NCBI GenBank assembly: GCA_007258455.2
Contig: VDFB02358134.1
Location: forward strand, 210,735,394 to 210,799,393
Reading direction: 5' to 3'
DNA from: Sequoia sempervirens
Lineage: Eukaryota > Streptophyta > Pinopsida > Cupressales > Cupressaceae
Length of the DNA: 64,000 nt
Each line of letters starts with the position of its first letter. Positions within the stretch are counted from its first letter, which is position 1. Of this stretch, positions 35,250-47,101 are shown one piece after another. Both the position numbers and the translations under genes were made by a program. The notes under the pieces were generated by a model. That model searched no databases and was not told the DNA's origin. It saw only the letters and a program-made list of their open reading frames with translations.

Positions 35250-35884
35250 GGGCTACTTGATCTTTTGCATCAAATGTTAGTAAAAGGTGTTCAATGGGTT
35301 CTTTGAGTGTGATTTCCAATTCCTGCTCAGACATATCATATAATCAATGGCTATCCTTTTGACAATCACTTGGGCCTTTGGTTAACCCCTTGGACTTTGG
35401 TATACTCGTGAGTGCAGGGGTGTCGAACAAACCTTGGGGTTTCTCTTGATCAATATGCTAATTTGGAAATGTGTTTGGCTAGGTTCAATCTGAAAAGGAA
35501 ATTCCTTTGAAAGTTTCTTATCCCTGGTTAACATTAATGTATCTTTGACTTCAAATGAGAAGTGATCTGCAATGGTCTCAAGGTGACTAAGACTAGCTTC
35601 CTCGGTTTGGGAAACATGATTCAAAATGTTGATGCAGGGTTGGCAAGTCCATTCAGAATGATTTTGGTAATGCACCCTACACCAATTAGGGAGTAGAAGG
35701 GTTTATAGATCTAAATCTTCCCCTAAGACCAGTTGATCTTGTTGTAGCTTCCCGATCAATGCTTGTTGATTTTCATTAATCATGGGATTAGGGAAATTTT
35801 GTATAGACATGTCTTTCGAATCAAGAAATAAAAGGGTTAGAATTTCCTCTCTTTTATAGACCCCTATCTCAATTTTGAAATAGG
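35250..35884 (-). pseudogene. Unassigned pol region between protease and aRNH
   Basis: Open minus-strand pieces at 35703-35884 (continuing from the protease side, reading IQNFPNPMINENQQALIG) and 35382-35675 (LSHLETIADHFSFEVKDTLM). I recognise no catalytic motif. It is probably a spacer of the polyprotein. Confidence 0.5.
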
Positions 35885-36418
35885 CTACCTCATTGGGGCA
35901 ATCATATTTAGTGATGACATGCTTGAGGTGAGGCTCACTTTCAATCTTGATTTGCATAGGAAATCCTCTCCATGGTAGCCACATATGTGAAAAGTCAAGG
36001 GAGAGATACCCCCTATACCTTTCATCAAATCTCTGCTCAATAGCATACCATAAGTCTCAGGGATGTCTGCCACTTGAACATCTATATTGGTTTGAATCCT
36101 ATTTTCTGACCCTACTTGCACATGTATGTTCCTCAATTCTCCAACTACATTAACCTCTGTTTTGTCCAGTTGGATGACCTTCTTTTTTGTTTGGAGAGGG
36201 TCCAATCCCAGTTTCTTGCATATAGAAAATGGCATAACATTTCCTAAAGCCCCTGAATCTAACAAACAATTATGTAGATTCTTCCCACAAATTCTCAAGC
36301 TTAAAAGAAATGGTGGGGTACCTACCTTGCTTCTATACAAGGCTACATTCATGTATGTAGTAGGTGCCACCTTGTTTTTTCCTTTTGATTTATCAGCTTG
36401 TTCTAAAGCTTTCAACAC
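35885..36418 (-). pseudogene. Aspartic protease of the 14.7 kb element
   Basis: A 177-residue open minus-strand frame. The active-site motif is CLLDSGALGNVMPFSICKKL (DSG at residues 54-56), with a usual retropepsin layout: VNVVGELRNIHVQVG flap-side strands and LLSRDLMKGIGG, matching the (L)GRD.L motif. This is a typical Tat/gypsy protease. The Met at 36418 is only the first Met of the open stretch; the polyprotein ran in from gag upstream. Confidence 0.85.
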
Positions 36419-36481
36419 TATCTCTCATTGGGCAGGTCACCACTTTAGGATGTCAAAGTATGACAAAGAGGTTTTATGTTT

Positions 36482-38403
36482 CTACATCTTAGAAATAATA
36501 TCAAATTCTATTTTATAGCTTGTATTAATTTTGAAAACACCAGATGAATTACCTTTGTTATGGGAGTCAAGTGGACCCTTTGGTGGAGGAGGGTTATTGT
36601 CAACATTTTGATTCAGAGGCACCATGTGATTAGGTGGTGCTAATGTAGTGAATGGACCCTTGTTCTGATTTCTTAGGAAGTGTCCTCCCTTTGTTTGAAA
36701 AGCTTGGGAATCATACATATATTCCTCTGGTTCATTTTCACTTTGCATTGGGAATGAAGATTTCTCTTCAAAGAGGTCATAAGTTATTGTTGTATCCACT
36801 GAGTCACCTCCTTTGCTCAAATTCCCTTGAAACATGTGGGCATCTGCCTGTGCCATCTTGACAACTTTCTCCATTTCAGGGTAGTTTACCTTAGAATGAG
36901 TTCCAGTATCATGCAACCTACACCAGTTAGTCATAAAATTAAGGTTAGCCACATTTGTAGTATGTGACATGTCTTCACTTGCTTAATAATCATGGGAAAC
37001 TCCACCATTATTTGGTCCTGTATTCCATTGTCGATTGTTATTTGGTCTCTAGTTGTATCCTCTATTTTTATTTTGATAGTCTTGGTTAGAGGAATTTTGG
37101 CCTTGATGATCCCTTGGGTTCTAATTGTTATGATTCTAATAACTACCCTGGTTTTTATTGCCTTGATTAGGATAACTACCTTGGTTTTGAGAGGGGTTCA
37201 ATCTAAGTTGAGACATGCCATTTGTAACTTGAGATAGTGTTTTCTTTAATGTCTCTACCTTGTTTGAAAGTTGAACTATCTTTTCACTTTCAACAACCTT
37301 AGCAACAAGTAGCTGATCAACATGACTTGGGGTTCCAATTTGGTTATAATGACCATGGGGACCTTGAGGAACTTGTGGTTGTTGCAAAAAATCAGGAGTC
37401 CCATTAGCAAAGAATGGAATAGGAGGTTAAGTTTGCAACTTAGACATAGATCCATAATGGGAAGGAGACATCCCTAGAACAATATTGAATAGAGGTGCTG
37501 GGCTATGCATTTGATATCTTATTGAAGGGAAACCTCCTCCCAAGCTTCCTTGTTGAGAGCTAATTTGTTGTTGTAGCTCGATAGCGAAATGATAAACTTT
37601 AGATAGAGAATCAATATCAACTGGTTGATAAGTCCTTTGCAGGAACAAGCCAAGGAAGGTGTCTATAACTCTAAAGTAAGCTTGAATGGAACTATTCTCA
37701 GTGACTAGGTAGGGGTCTTGCAGTCTCCTATACATTTGTTGGAACTTGGTATTTAAAAAAGGAAAAGGTTTGCCTAGCTCCTTCCTAATAGTAGCAAACT
37801 GGTGGAACAAAATGGCAGGGTCCATGTAAATTCTGAACTAATTGATGAAAGCATTCTCCAAGTCTGTCTAGCTTAGAATAGAACGCCGAGGAAGGTTTAG
37901 GTACCAATTGTATGCCATATCCCCTCAAGAATAAGAAAACAACCAAAAAACTACATCATGGTGAGCTATCTGAGCTCTGGTACAAGCATCCTTAAAAGCT
38001 TGTATGTGCTCTTCAACACTCCTTGATTCGCAATGAATGTACTTGGGATAAAATTTCTCAAGATTCTTAGGCATATCATGAAAACCTCCAGGAATAGTGT
38101 CCAATGGAGAGGGATTATTCTAAAAAAATACCATTGGTAGCAGTGGTGGTGGTTGAGCCAACTGTTGTATGGGTAGAACTAGCTATAGTGACAATTGGGA
38201 TGGATTTGATAGTGGCTTGACAGGAATCCACTGGGGTATTGGTGAGAAACCTGGTGGAGTGACCAAAGCTGACAAGGGTGGTATGATGGTTGCCCCAGTC
38301 TTGTGACTCTTGTTCCTTATTGGGGTCTTGAGTTATGTCAAGGGTGGTGGGTTTTTGGTTGATCAAAGAACTCTGTGGGACCTTTCTAGGGAGGATAACA
38401 TAG
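36482..38403 (-). pseudogene. Gag of the 14.7 kb element
   Basis: Minus strand. A Met at 38403 lies only about 47 bp inside the right LTR. A Thr/Ser-rich N-terminus (38115-38366) leads to the gag domain: HDMPKNLEKFYPKYIHCESR, EEHIQAFKDACTRAQIAHHD, MAYNWYLNLPRRSI and, in the open frame 37427-37825, PFPFLNTKFQQMYRRLQDPY. A Gln/Asn/Gly-rich linker follows (37136-37387), then a zinc-finger-like NWCRLHDTGTHSKVNYPEM, in which the last Cys is Tyr. Stops occur in each segment. The very short distance from the LTR to the gag start is unusual, because Tat elements normally have a long leader. Confidence 0.82.
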
Positions 38404-38449
38404 CTTTATCCATCTTTCTCTACTAGGCCCTCCTTCTATTGCCAATCTT

Positions 38450-41400
38450 TGTTGATGCTCCAAGTGACACAACAACAGTTAAACAGAATATTGCTATTTT
38501 GTTTCTCTTGAAAGAGAAAGACAACACATGGATATCTTAGCTCCCAAGGTCTTTGTAGTTGGTTCTCAACTGTGCTGATTTCATTCAATGGTCAATGTGA
38601 ACTATAATGTTCAAGGGTCCTACTAGTGTTGAGCTTCTGGATTGTTCTAAGATCAATCCTAAACCTAAACCTATTCTAACCAGGGTTCATAAACAAAAAG
38701 AAAAAGATAGATCAGAGCTTTTGAATAGAAAAGAATGTTAATTCACCTAACTTAACCAGACTTGATACCTTTCAAGGAATTTGTTAACTAAAAATGTAGA
38801 GTAAAATTATCTTGTGATTAACGGACAGTCTCATTCATTCATAGTGCTGATTTCAATAACGGATTGCAAGTTACTATTTAAACAAAACATAAAATAAGAC
38901 TTCAATCCTTGAAAGCTTCTCAAACCAAATGATTAAGTCAAGATAAACAACATTCTAAAAAAAAACATGAAGTATATTTAAATTTTATTGCTTCTAGTAT
39001 TAGTGAAACAAATAAGCAACATTTACAAAGCTGGCACAATCACCAATGTATAGAAAATCTATGTCTATAGACTATTTCCATCTATACTAAGAGAACTTAA
39101 GAAATACATTATAGTATATGCTATATCTAACCCCTAACTAAGAAGACAAAAGAAACTCCCATCACAAAGAATCAAGATGAAGCTCTGTCTCCTTTATCCT
39201 TCAAAAAATTCCTACTCTCAGAAATCTATATCTAGAACTGTCTACTCTATTATCTTTCTAACTATCCTTATTTCTGCTTTTTTTACTTCTGATTTTATTT
39301 TAACTCTTTAAAAGAGGCAAGAATGCCATATATATAGAGTGTACCAAAAAGGAATGTGTTGGATTCTATTTTAGGGTTTGCAAAATATCTCCTTTCAGGA
39401 GGGTCAGCCCTCAGATCCCTTTTGGATAGAGTTAATACCGCATTCGATGTGAAGCCCTACTATCTATGTTGGTGATGGATTGACCTTAGGAGAAGCCTCC
39501 AGATCTTTTATAGCTACAACATTTACTCCATACCTTCATGTCTATTTTCCAACCCCTTCGAAGGGTTGTCTTGAATGCTCTAAAGTATCACCATTAATAG
39601 CAATCTTCCCTTTTTCTATTGGTAGATTCCAGCTATTCCTAAGACTTGTGTTTCTTTCATTCATTCGGCCTTCTTCATGCTTTAGACCCTTCTTTCATTG
39701 ACCATATCTTGAAGAATCATTGGGCCTCCCTTTAAATCTGAATATCATCACCCTAGCCGATCCATTGCCCTTTTTGATCTTAGAATGAGTCCATCTCGTT
39801 TGCATTTTGCTGGTCTTCTTTAAGGTGGTAGTCAATCAGTTAATGGCCCAGTTTTATTTCCTTTTGATTGGTGGTACATAGGCTACACAATAATTTTAGG
39901 TAGTAAAAGGTGGTTCAAATGGCATCACATAAATGTGAGACACATATCTTGTCTCCCCGATGTGATTATGTCTCTCCTAGCAACCATCAGTGTAGCATAA
40001 GACAATCGACAAGACCTCCTTCAAGCTATGCAAGTCATATTGATACCACAAAACCCATCAAAAAGGTAGTTATTCATTGACAAGAGTTAATGGCGAGTTC
40101 CCTTCTGTCATACTGATATCCCTTTCTATCAGTGAATCCATCACTATCGATAGGAGATAAGACGGTCATCAAGACCTTATATTGAGCCCCTCTTCTTTCA
40201 GCGAGCTCATCCTATATCGACAAGACTTCTTCAAATTGGTGGGATGTCACGGTGAGGCCGAAAATCCTTTGGTGAGCTCATTTTTATTTTGGGGAGACCT
40301 CCATTATCCGAAAAGATTTTGTGGTGATATCACTCCGTTTCGGTGAGACTAGCTCCCCTCACCGAGTCCTTACAACAAGCTCACTTGTTCTCCCTGATTT
40401 CATTCTGTTCTTTTGGTAGGACTTTCCTTAGTCGGTGAGACTTCATGGCGATGTTATCTCTCTTGGTGAGATCTTATATTGAATCTTTCTTTCACTTGGA
40501 GCTCCTATCGGCAAGAGTCTACCCTGTCGATGAGACCTCATGTCGATCTCTTCTTTTCTCCCCGAGATCAAACTATTTTGGTGAGAATTTCCATAGTCAC
40601 CCAGACCTCACAGCGAAACTTGAATCCTTTACCGATGCTACTTCATTTCAGTAAGACCATATTGGGTCGGCAAGACATTACGGTGAGCACCTTTAGTCAC
40701 ACCGAGGGTTTAAAACCATCGGCGAGACCATCGCTTGTTGGTGGGACATCTTGGCAAACTTCTTCATTCTTAATGATCTCATTCTCTCAGCAAGACTCTC
40801 TGTGGTCAGGGAGACCTTATGTTGAGAGTAAACCACCCTCCTTGACCTTAAGGCTGCTCCACTTTGGCAAGAGTCCACCGGGTCAGTTAGACATTTTTCT
40901 GAATCTACCTCACTATCACTAAGACTTCCACCTGTCGGGAAGACTTTATATCGAGCCCCTCTTCTCTCGGCGAGCACATTCCATCTCAGGAATACTTCTT
41001 CATTTTAGGAAGATCTTACTTTGAACTCACACAATGTCGTCGAGACCCTTTGGAGTCGGCCATACATCACATCAAAGGGAGAACCCTTTAGCGAGACCAT
41101 TGCTCATTCAGCCAGACTTTATGCCAAACCTATCTTTCTCCTCGAAGACAAACCTGTCAATGAGACAACACCTAGTCACCAAGACTTCATGGCGATGATA
41201 CCCCCTTTTTCTAAGACATTTCGTAGTTAGCCAGATGTTATAGTGACTGCACAAACCTTCAACGAACTGAGACCATTTTGAGGAGACCTCATCCTTTTCG
41301 GTGGGAGATTACACTAAAGGAATAACCTTATACCAAAGGCACGATCCCTACTCGGTGAGACTTTTTTCTTTCTTCCAAACCTTTTGTTGAACCTTTCTTT

Positions 41401-41898
41401 CACTCAGATCTCCTCTGGTCAGCGAGAGACATAGAGACTCAGGATGACAGGGATGTTTGGGCGACTGATGAGTCTCTTTTAAACAAAATGCACTGCCAAT
41501 CAGTGAGACCACTGTAGGGTCTTTCCGACTTTCTTTTTAGAGGAAATTTATGTCAAACTGGATTGGGATATGCTTTCCAACTAAGCTCTTTTAGGAATAT
41601 CATCATACACAAGATCTAATCCTACAAAACAAGGTCTCCATTAGTTCTTAGAAGCATATAAAATATATCATAATAAAATACACTGTTGCTTATGATTATT
41701 TCATTCAATTCTTAGCAAGAAGAAAACCAACTCAAGCTAAGATAGAACCAAACTTTGACAAAACAAGAAGAAAAAATTAGGAGGAAAATAGAAGAAACTC
41801 CCAAGAGCAAAGCAAGTAACCAAAGAAAATGAAAGAACCAAAAAAAGCGGGACCCATTTGTTCTAGAATAAAATGGGGTGGTTATGCAAGGCATAGTA
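38450..41898. repeat. Right LTR of the 14.7 kb element
   Basis: Starts TGTTGATGCTCC and ends GCATAGTA, aligned with GCATAACA of the left copy. It retains more CG dinucleotides in the GGYGAGAC block (40080-41530) than the left LTR does. Confidence 0.9.
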
Positions 41899-43882
41899 GG
41901 CACTAAATAAAATATTATCACCTAGCTCTTCGGTTGATTGTGTAAAGACAACCTCCTCATGTGTGGGGGGCATGAAGGATGTGTTAATCTCTCCATGACT
42001 ATAGGTGCTAGTTCCTATTGCAATTGTTGATCATGATCTAGTCACATGAGTAGGAGTTGGCTCTCCCCACTTGTGGCCCACTAGATCCTCATATGTTTTC
42101 TCATCACCCTCACTTGTCAATTGCTCCTCCTCATCCTCCTCATCCTCATCCCCCTCCTCCTAGCCATCATAATCAATATTTTTAGCCTTGTTATACTCAT
42201 CATCTATCACATCTATGAATATGTCTATAGCCTTGAGTGTGTCTCCTTAGCTCTATCCTCCTCCTCATCTCCCTGATATGGGAGTCACCCTTCATCACCT
42301 ATTGGTTGATCCATCAAGAATACAGGAGTTGACCGTGTTGCTTCCCACCACTCCTCATAGGTATCTATGGTACCAACATCATTAGTATTAGAGACCAGAG
42401 GTACATCATGATCCTCAAAATCGGAGTCACTGCAAATGACATCATCTATAGTAAATCATCTAGTGTTGTCAGGTCTTCAGGCACTCCTTACTGATCTTTT
42501 GAAAAAGGGTTGTGCCATAGACCTACCCAAGCTATTGCAAGACATGATCATAGTAGAAAGTTCATACTATGTAATCATGTTTGACTATCATAAATCTATC
42601 CATCTATAATCTTCCTAGCTGATGAGTCTCATCCAACCACTGTGGTATAAGTTGGTAAGGTCTCCATATGATCTCCTCCTCATCTAGTTAGTCAAATTTG
42701 ATTCTCCAAAAGTGCAAAGCCCTATATTGCCATAGCCACTTCCATGGATAACTAATTGTGTGAGGGTACCCTAGGGTTGATTAACATGGAAATAATACAA
42801 CTTGGTGCATGTGGTATGTTTTAGTCACCACACTTGCAATAGCATACAGTGTACCATGTTGTTGACCTCATGAAATGAAAATCACTCTATTTCATAATAT
42901 AAGTGTGAGGATGTTGCACCCCCAAGTGTACACAGTCCTCTAATTTTCCACCCCCCATATCATAATTACTAGTCCTCCCTCTAAATGTGCTCCCTGTCCA
43001 TCAGGGATGAGTACTAGTGCTATAGTGAACATCATGATCCATGCAAAAAATGGGGCCCACAAATATAGTAGCAAGGATAGATCAATCTGTGGCCACACTA
43101 TGCTATCATGAACAAGACCTCCAAGGTACTACTATATATTGTATTTCATCTCCCAAAATGATTGATCCACTAGAAAATGTACCCTCTTTCCTTGAATCAG
43201 AAAATAGAGTATGTGATGGGCATCCTCTAATGTAATCGTCATCTTGTCTGTGGGAAGATGAAACGTGCATGTGTTTGCATCTCACTACTTTGTTAGTGCC
43301 ATCAACATACCATCATGTTACCTCATGGGGGGAATGAGGTATTCCCAATACAATCCTATGGTCTATAATATCCTTGTAACCTCTATTGAAAGTATCGGGG
43401 CTAGGTCTCAGAGGTAATAGATCTATTTGCTACCAAGACGCTACCATGAACAAGGTGGAATCTAACAAAAAGGAAAAAATATTTTCTATAAGCATTCTAA
43501 AATCTTAAATCTATACAACAATAATTTAAAAAGTGTACTAAATTTTTTCCACTGTACCTTTCTAAGGGTCCTAGACAATTTGGACCCCTTTTGGGACACT
43601 TCATGAAGAAACGGGACACTTTGCAACAAAAAAGGGCACTTTGAAACAAAAGGGGACACTTTGCCAAAAAAAGGGACATCTTGGGAGAAAAGGGATGTTG
43701 TGTGAGCTTTTTCTCCAAGGTATTTAATTAATCTAGAAATTTGTACAAATCATAAAATAAATGTGTAAGGACAAAGCTAAGGCAAAAAAATCAACTCACC
43801 TGATAATGATGTTCATCGCGTGGGTTACTTGATCTCATAGGACATCCAGTCTCTGAGGCTCGTAATCTTGTTGGCTCAACAT
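41899..43882 (-). pseudogene. PMD-type pseudogene, N-terminal part
   Basis: Minus strand. Near 43180-43290 it reads ANTCTFHLPTDKMTITLEDA, which matches the signature of the plant mobile domain (PMD; ETHTFHLP.GE.TITL.DV) found in MAIN/MAIL proteins and in transposons. Near 42625-42720 it reads EEEIIWRPYQLIPQWLDETH, also typical of PMD proteins. An acidic run (EEDEEEQLTSEGDEKTYEDL region, 42090-42170) follows. A possible first exon starts with ATG at 43882 and ends CAG/GTGAGT at 43800, with a possible acceptor TTAG near 43462; this gene model is inference. Many stops. The rest of the gene continues at 27210 beyond the inserted element. PMD proteins in MAIN/MAIL1 act in the nucleus, but this copy is dead. 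Confidence 0.65.
43593..43692. repeat. 20-bp minisatellite, five units
   Basis: Units of 19-21 bp built on GGGACACTTTG plus an A-rich half repeat five times. They lie in the presumed first intron of the PMD pseudogene. Confidence 0.85.
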
Positions 43883-44460
43883 CTTCAATCACTCTTCACC
43901 AAACTCAAACTACAAGAAGGTAAGTGAAAAAATAGCTAGAAATTACTTCACTTTTTACTCTAATATATGTTAAAAATTAGGGTTTTTACTATATTAGGCT
44001 TAAAAAATTCCTTTCATTGAAATTAACATAATGGGAGCTAGAGAGCTCCATTTTTGACATCATTTATTCCATTGAAATCATAATTCCACTTTCATCCTCA
44101 TTAAATGTCTATCATCATGTAGTATGGTACTTGGAAACACCCTATGATATAACATAAGTTATTCAATGTGGCTAGACTGCTACCTTGATTCCACCTTCAT
44201 AAAGCAAGTGGAATCAAGGGGGGCATACATCTACCCTCAAATGGGGTTTCTAGAAGATGTTAGATAAAAGGATTTATGGATAACTAATGAATTCATGTTG
44301 TAGGATGTAGTTCCTAACATTATGGTTTTGCAAATGGCTATATTGGTGGATTCATTCTCCTGTGTTATGAATAAATCCATATGAGTATCCTTTTATGAAA
44401 TAAAGTGTACTATTCAGATTCCTTTAGCTTGAATATGCACATAGAGTCATATGGGCGCTA
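43883..44460. other. Non-coding stretch before the LTR
   Basis: No coding signal. A short inverted pair occurs near 44175-44225 (TTGATTCCAC...GTGGAATCAA). Confidence 0.5.
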
Positions 44461-44473
44461 AAGTGGGGGTTAA
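44461..44473 (+). promoter_or_regulatory. Possible polypurine tract
   Basis: AAAGTGGGGGTTAAA precedes TGTGGCAGC, as a polypurine tract precedes a 3' LTR. A similar AAAGTGGGGG occurs at 55303. Confidence 0.5.
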
Positions 44474-44477
44474 ATGT

Positions 44478-46170
44478 GGCAGCAAAAATTGTACTCCCTT
44501 GTTGAATATAGTATAATTCCTAACCTAATTTGGATCTATTTTGGAACCGTTGCATTCATTACCCTTTAAATAATCATTAATAGGCCCCTAAGACTAATTA
44601 TTTTGGATCTCAAGGCTTGTTTCAATTGAAAACGTGACAAAATCATTAAAAATTCCAAATACCCAGCCCAAAAATCTAGGGTGGGACTCATATGCCACTT
44701 TAGGTGTATGAGTCCCCCTAGTGGGACCCATACACTAGGATGGCATATGAGTCACCCTAGGTGGGATCCATACACTAGGGATGGCATATGAGTCCCCCTA
44801 GGTGGGACCCATACACTAGAGCTGGTGTATGAGTCCCATTTGGGGCATTTTTAGGGTTTGAGCAGGAAAACCACCTTTTTAATTCAATTTTTTGGTTGAT
44901 GTCAACTTTTGAGATCTAAATAATGGTAAATTAGATGTTAATTCCTATATAAGAAATCTTCTAAGTTATTATTTCATCTAAGAAAGAATTTTGAAGAGTA
45001 GTTTCAAGATCCAAGCATTCTTTCACAAGAGCATTCAAGTTTTAAAAGTAAGAAAAGTTGAAGTCTTGGAGCAACACTAAAGTGTTTTTTTAGGTATTCA
45101 AGCTCAATTTCATTCAAGATATAGCATTATCAAGGGTTGATCATGGTCATCTATGGTGAATCATGATGGATTCTAGGTTGGGAAGATGCAACTAGCCATC
45201 AAGCCAAGCCTAATGACTTGTTTCCTAAGTAATTCCATCCTCCATTATCACTTTACATTCATCCTAAGGAAGTTACAAGCATTATTAGGGATCATTTTGG
45301 TGATTAGAGATCTCTGAAAGTGAGTCATTCATCCTCATATTTCATTCATACAACTCATTCTTACACATTAGAATAGGGTTGCATTGCATTCCAAATTCCT
45401 AATCTTAGACACACTTAAGGTTAGGGTTTACATTCCTATTTACATGCATATTTCATTGTTTCCATGAAGGTTTAATTGGAAAACTAGGGATTTGACCAAG
45501 GCAAATCCCCCATAAGAAAATCAAGTCTACATTTTGTTTTGTATGCCTTTTTGTACATTCAGATCCAGAAATCTGTTTGGGAAAAAAGATCGAGTGTTGA
45601 AGAGCAGATCTAAACCTTGAATTATTGGAAAATCGAAATGGGACTGGTATGCTAGAAGTGGTGTATGAGCCCTAATATATGCATTTTTTAGGATTTTTGT
45701 AGATTTAGATAAACTTTTTCCAAAAAATTGTTCTTATGTAGAAACCCTAATCTGGGATTGATTTGTCTAGACTGGTATATGAGTCCCAGTAGATCAAAAT
45801 TTTAGGATTTTCAACATTTCAAATCTCATTCAATTATGTTTGAAGATCCAGATGCACATATTTCATCTTGCAACCTTCTATTTTGTTTTATATGCATTTG
45901 AAGGTCATTTAGTGAAAGAATGCATCATATTATGGTTTAGCATTACATCTTGTATTTCATTTGTCTTTCCAAGTCCTAACTTGGTGGTGAATCCCTTGTT
46001 AGTTTACAATCAGCCTCTAGGACAACCCTATTGTAAGATCTCTTTCTCCTTAGCATTAAGATCTCTAGGGTTATCCTCCAATGAAATAATTGGAAAGTAG
46101 GTGTGCTCTATGTCCTCAACCATATGAAAGCACCTTACCTACCCCATTTTTTGTTGTTTCAAGAGGCAAG
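44478..46170 (+). mobile_element. Tat-like LTR, possibly the 3' LTR of the 16008-26179 element
   Basis: Starts TGTGGCAGC after a polypurine tract. It is homologous to the LTR at 49550-51240: shared blocks include GGGATTTGACCAAGGCAAA (45488) against GGGGTTTGACCAATGCAAAA (49964), GTGTTGAAGA, and repeated TATGAGTCCC or TGAATGAGTCCC words. The right boundary is uncertain. If it belongs to the Tat element, the order pol, antisense PMD ORF, polypurine tract, LTR is complete. Its matching 5' LTR is not present in the window, and the LTR at 15144 is of another family. Confidence 0.5.
44690..44850. repeat. 40-bp tandem repeat with ATGAGTCCC
   Basis: About three to four units built on GGGACCCATACACTAGG and GGCATATGAGTCCCCCTAG follow one another within the LTR. 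Confidence 0.8.
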
Positions 46171-46194
46171 TGAGGAGATTACTTTTACAATACA

Positions 46195-46770
46195 TCTTCT
46201 TTAATAGTGTTATTCTCTTGATTGCAAGATAATGAGTCTTGCATGTATGAAATAAACTTTTAGCATGATAGATATAGGAACAAATTTAATCATGAAAAGG
46301 GTAGGACTATTATAGAACATGTTCTTATGAATACGTAGAAAAGGAGAGAATTAGTTATGAATCTCATAAATGAAATTTAATATGGAGGTGTGAATGAATG
46401 AAATTATGAAAAAGAGAGGTAAGTGAGGATAATAATTTTACAATACAATGAGTCTTACATATACAAAATAAAATTTTAGCATTGATGGATATAGAAATTA
46501 ATGAAATCATGAAAAAGGTAGTAATTTTATAGAACATGTTCTTATGAATATGTAGAATAGGAAATAATTTTTTATGAATCTTATAAATGAAATTTAACAT
46601 GGAGGAGGTGTGGATGAATGTCATTTTACAATTTACATTTTCTTAACACTTTGTGAATTATTTGGATTGTAAGATAATGAGTCCTACATGTACGAAATAA
46701 AATTTTAGCATGATGAAGAGGGGAAAAAATGCAATCATTAAAAAGGTAAGATAAGAGAGGCCAATGAGGG
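46195..46770. repeat. Tandem repeat, about 216-229 bp unit
   Basis: AATGAGTCTTGCATGTATGA and variants begin at 46231, 46447 and 46676, each followed by AAATAAAATTTTAGCAT. The first two units also share TAGAACATGTTCTTATGAAT and AAATGAAATTTAAYATGGAG. The third unit is partial. Confidence 0.85.
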
Positions 46771-47101
46771 AATAGATTTTATGAGAAATTTTCTTTAACT
46801 CTTTTGAATGTTCATGAGATGTTCTCTTTAACTAGTTACACTCATTCAATCTATTTACATAGAACATGAAAATGCTAGGACCTATCCACTCTCCAACTAT
46901 CTATTACAAATCCCTATCAAGTTTTTCAGAAAAATGAATTTTAGGGCTTGTAAAATTATATTATACTAATGCTTCTACATCTTCTAGAAATGGATTATAG
47001 AGTTTTATTTCTAAAAATCATATAAAAGAAAAATAAAGGATACTAATGATCATTTTAATTGAGTTTAGTGCATTTTAGGATAAAATAAACCCATTTATTA
47101 T

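Larger units (their letters stand above)
27211..41898 (-). mobile_element. Complete 14.7 kb Tat-group LTR retrotransposon
   Basis: Direct repeats of 3427 and 3449 bp flank a 7.8 kb interior with a full minus-strand gag-pol in the order gag, protease, aRNH, RT, RNase H, integrase. The 5-bp flanks match at four of five positions (GGCAT/GGCAC). It lies inside a PMD pseudogene. Gag-pol is on the minus strand, but the sequence beside the left LTR (30638 onward) looks like a primer-binding site on the plus strand, so the polarity of the LTRs relative to the coding region needs care. Coding parts are interrupted by a moderate number of stops, fewer than in the surrounding Tat element. Confidence 0.9.

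Noticed and set aside
43593..43692. CRISPR-like repeat
   Set aside because: Units are contiguous without unique spacers; plant nuclear context.
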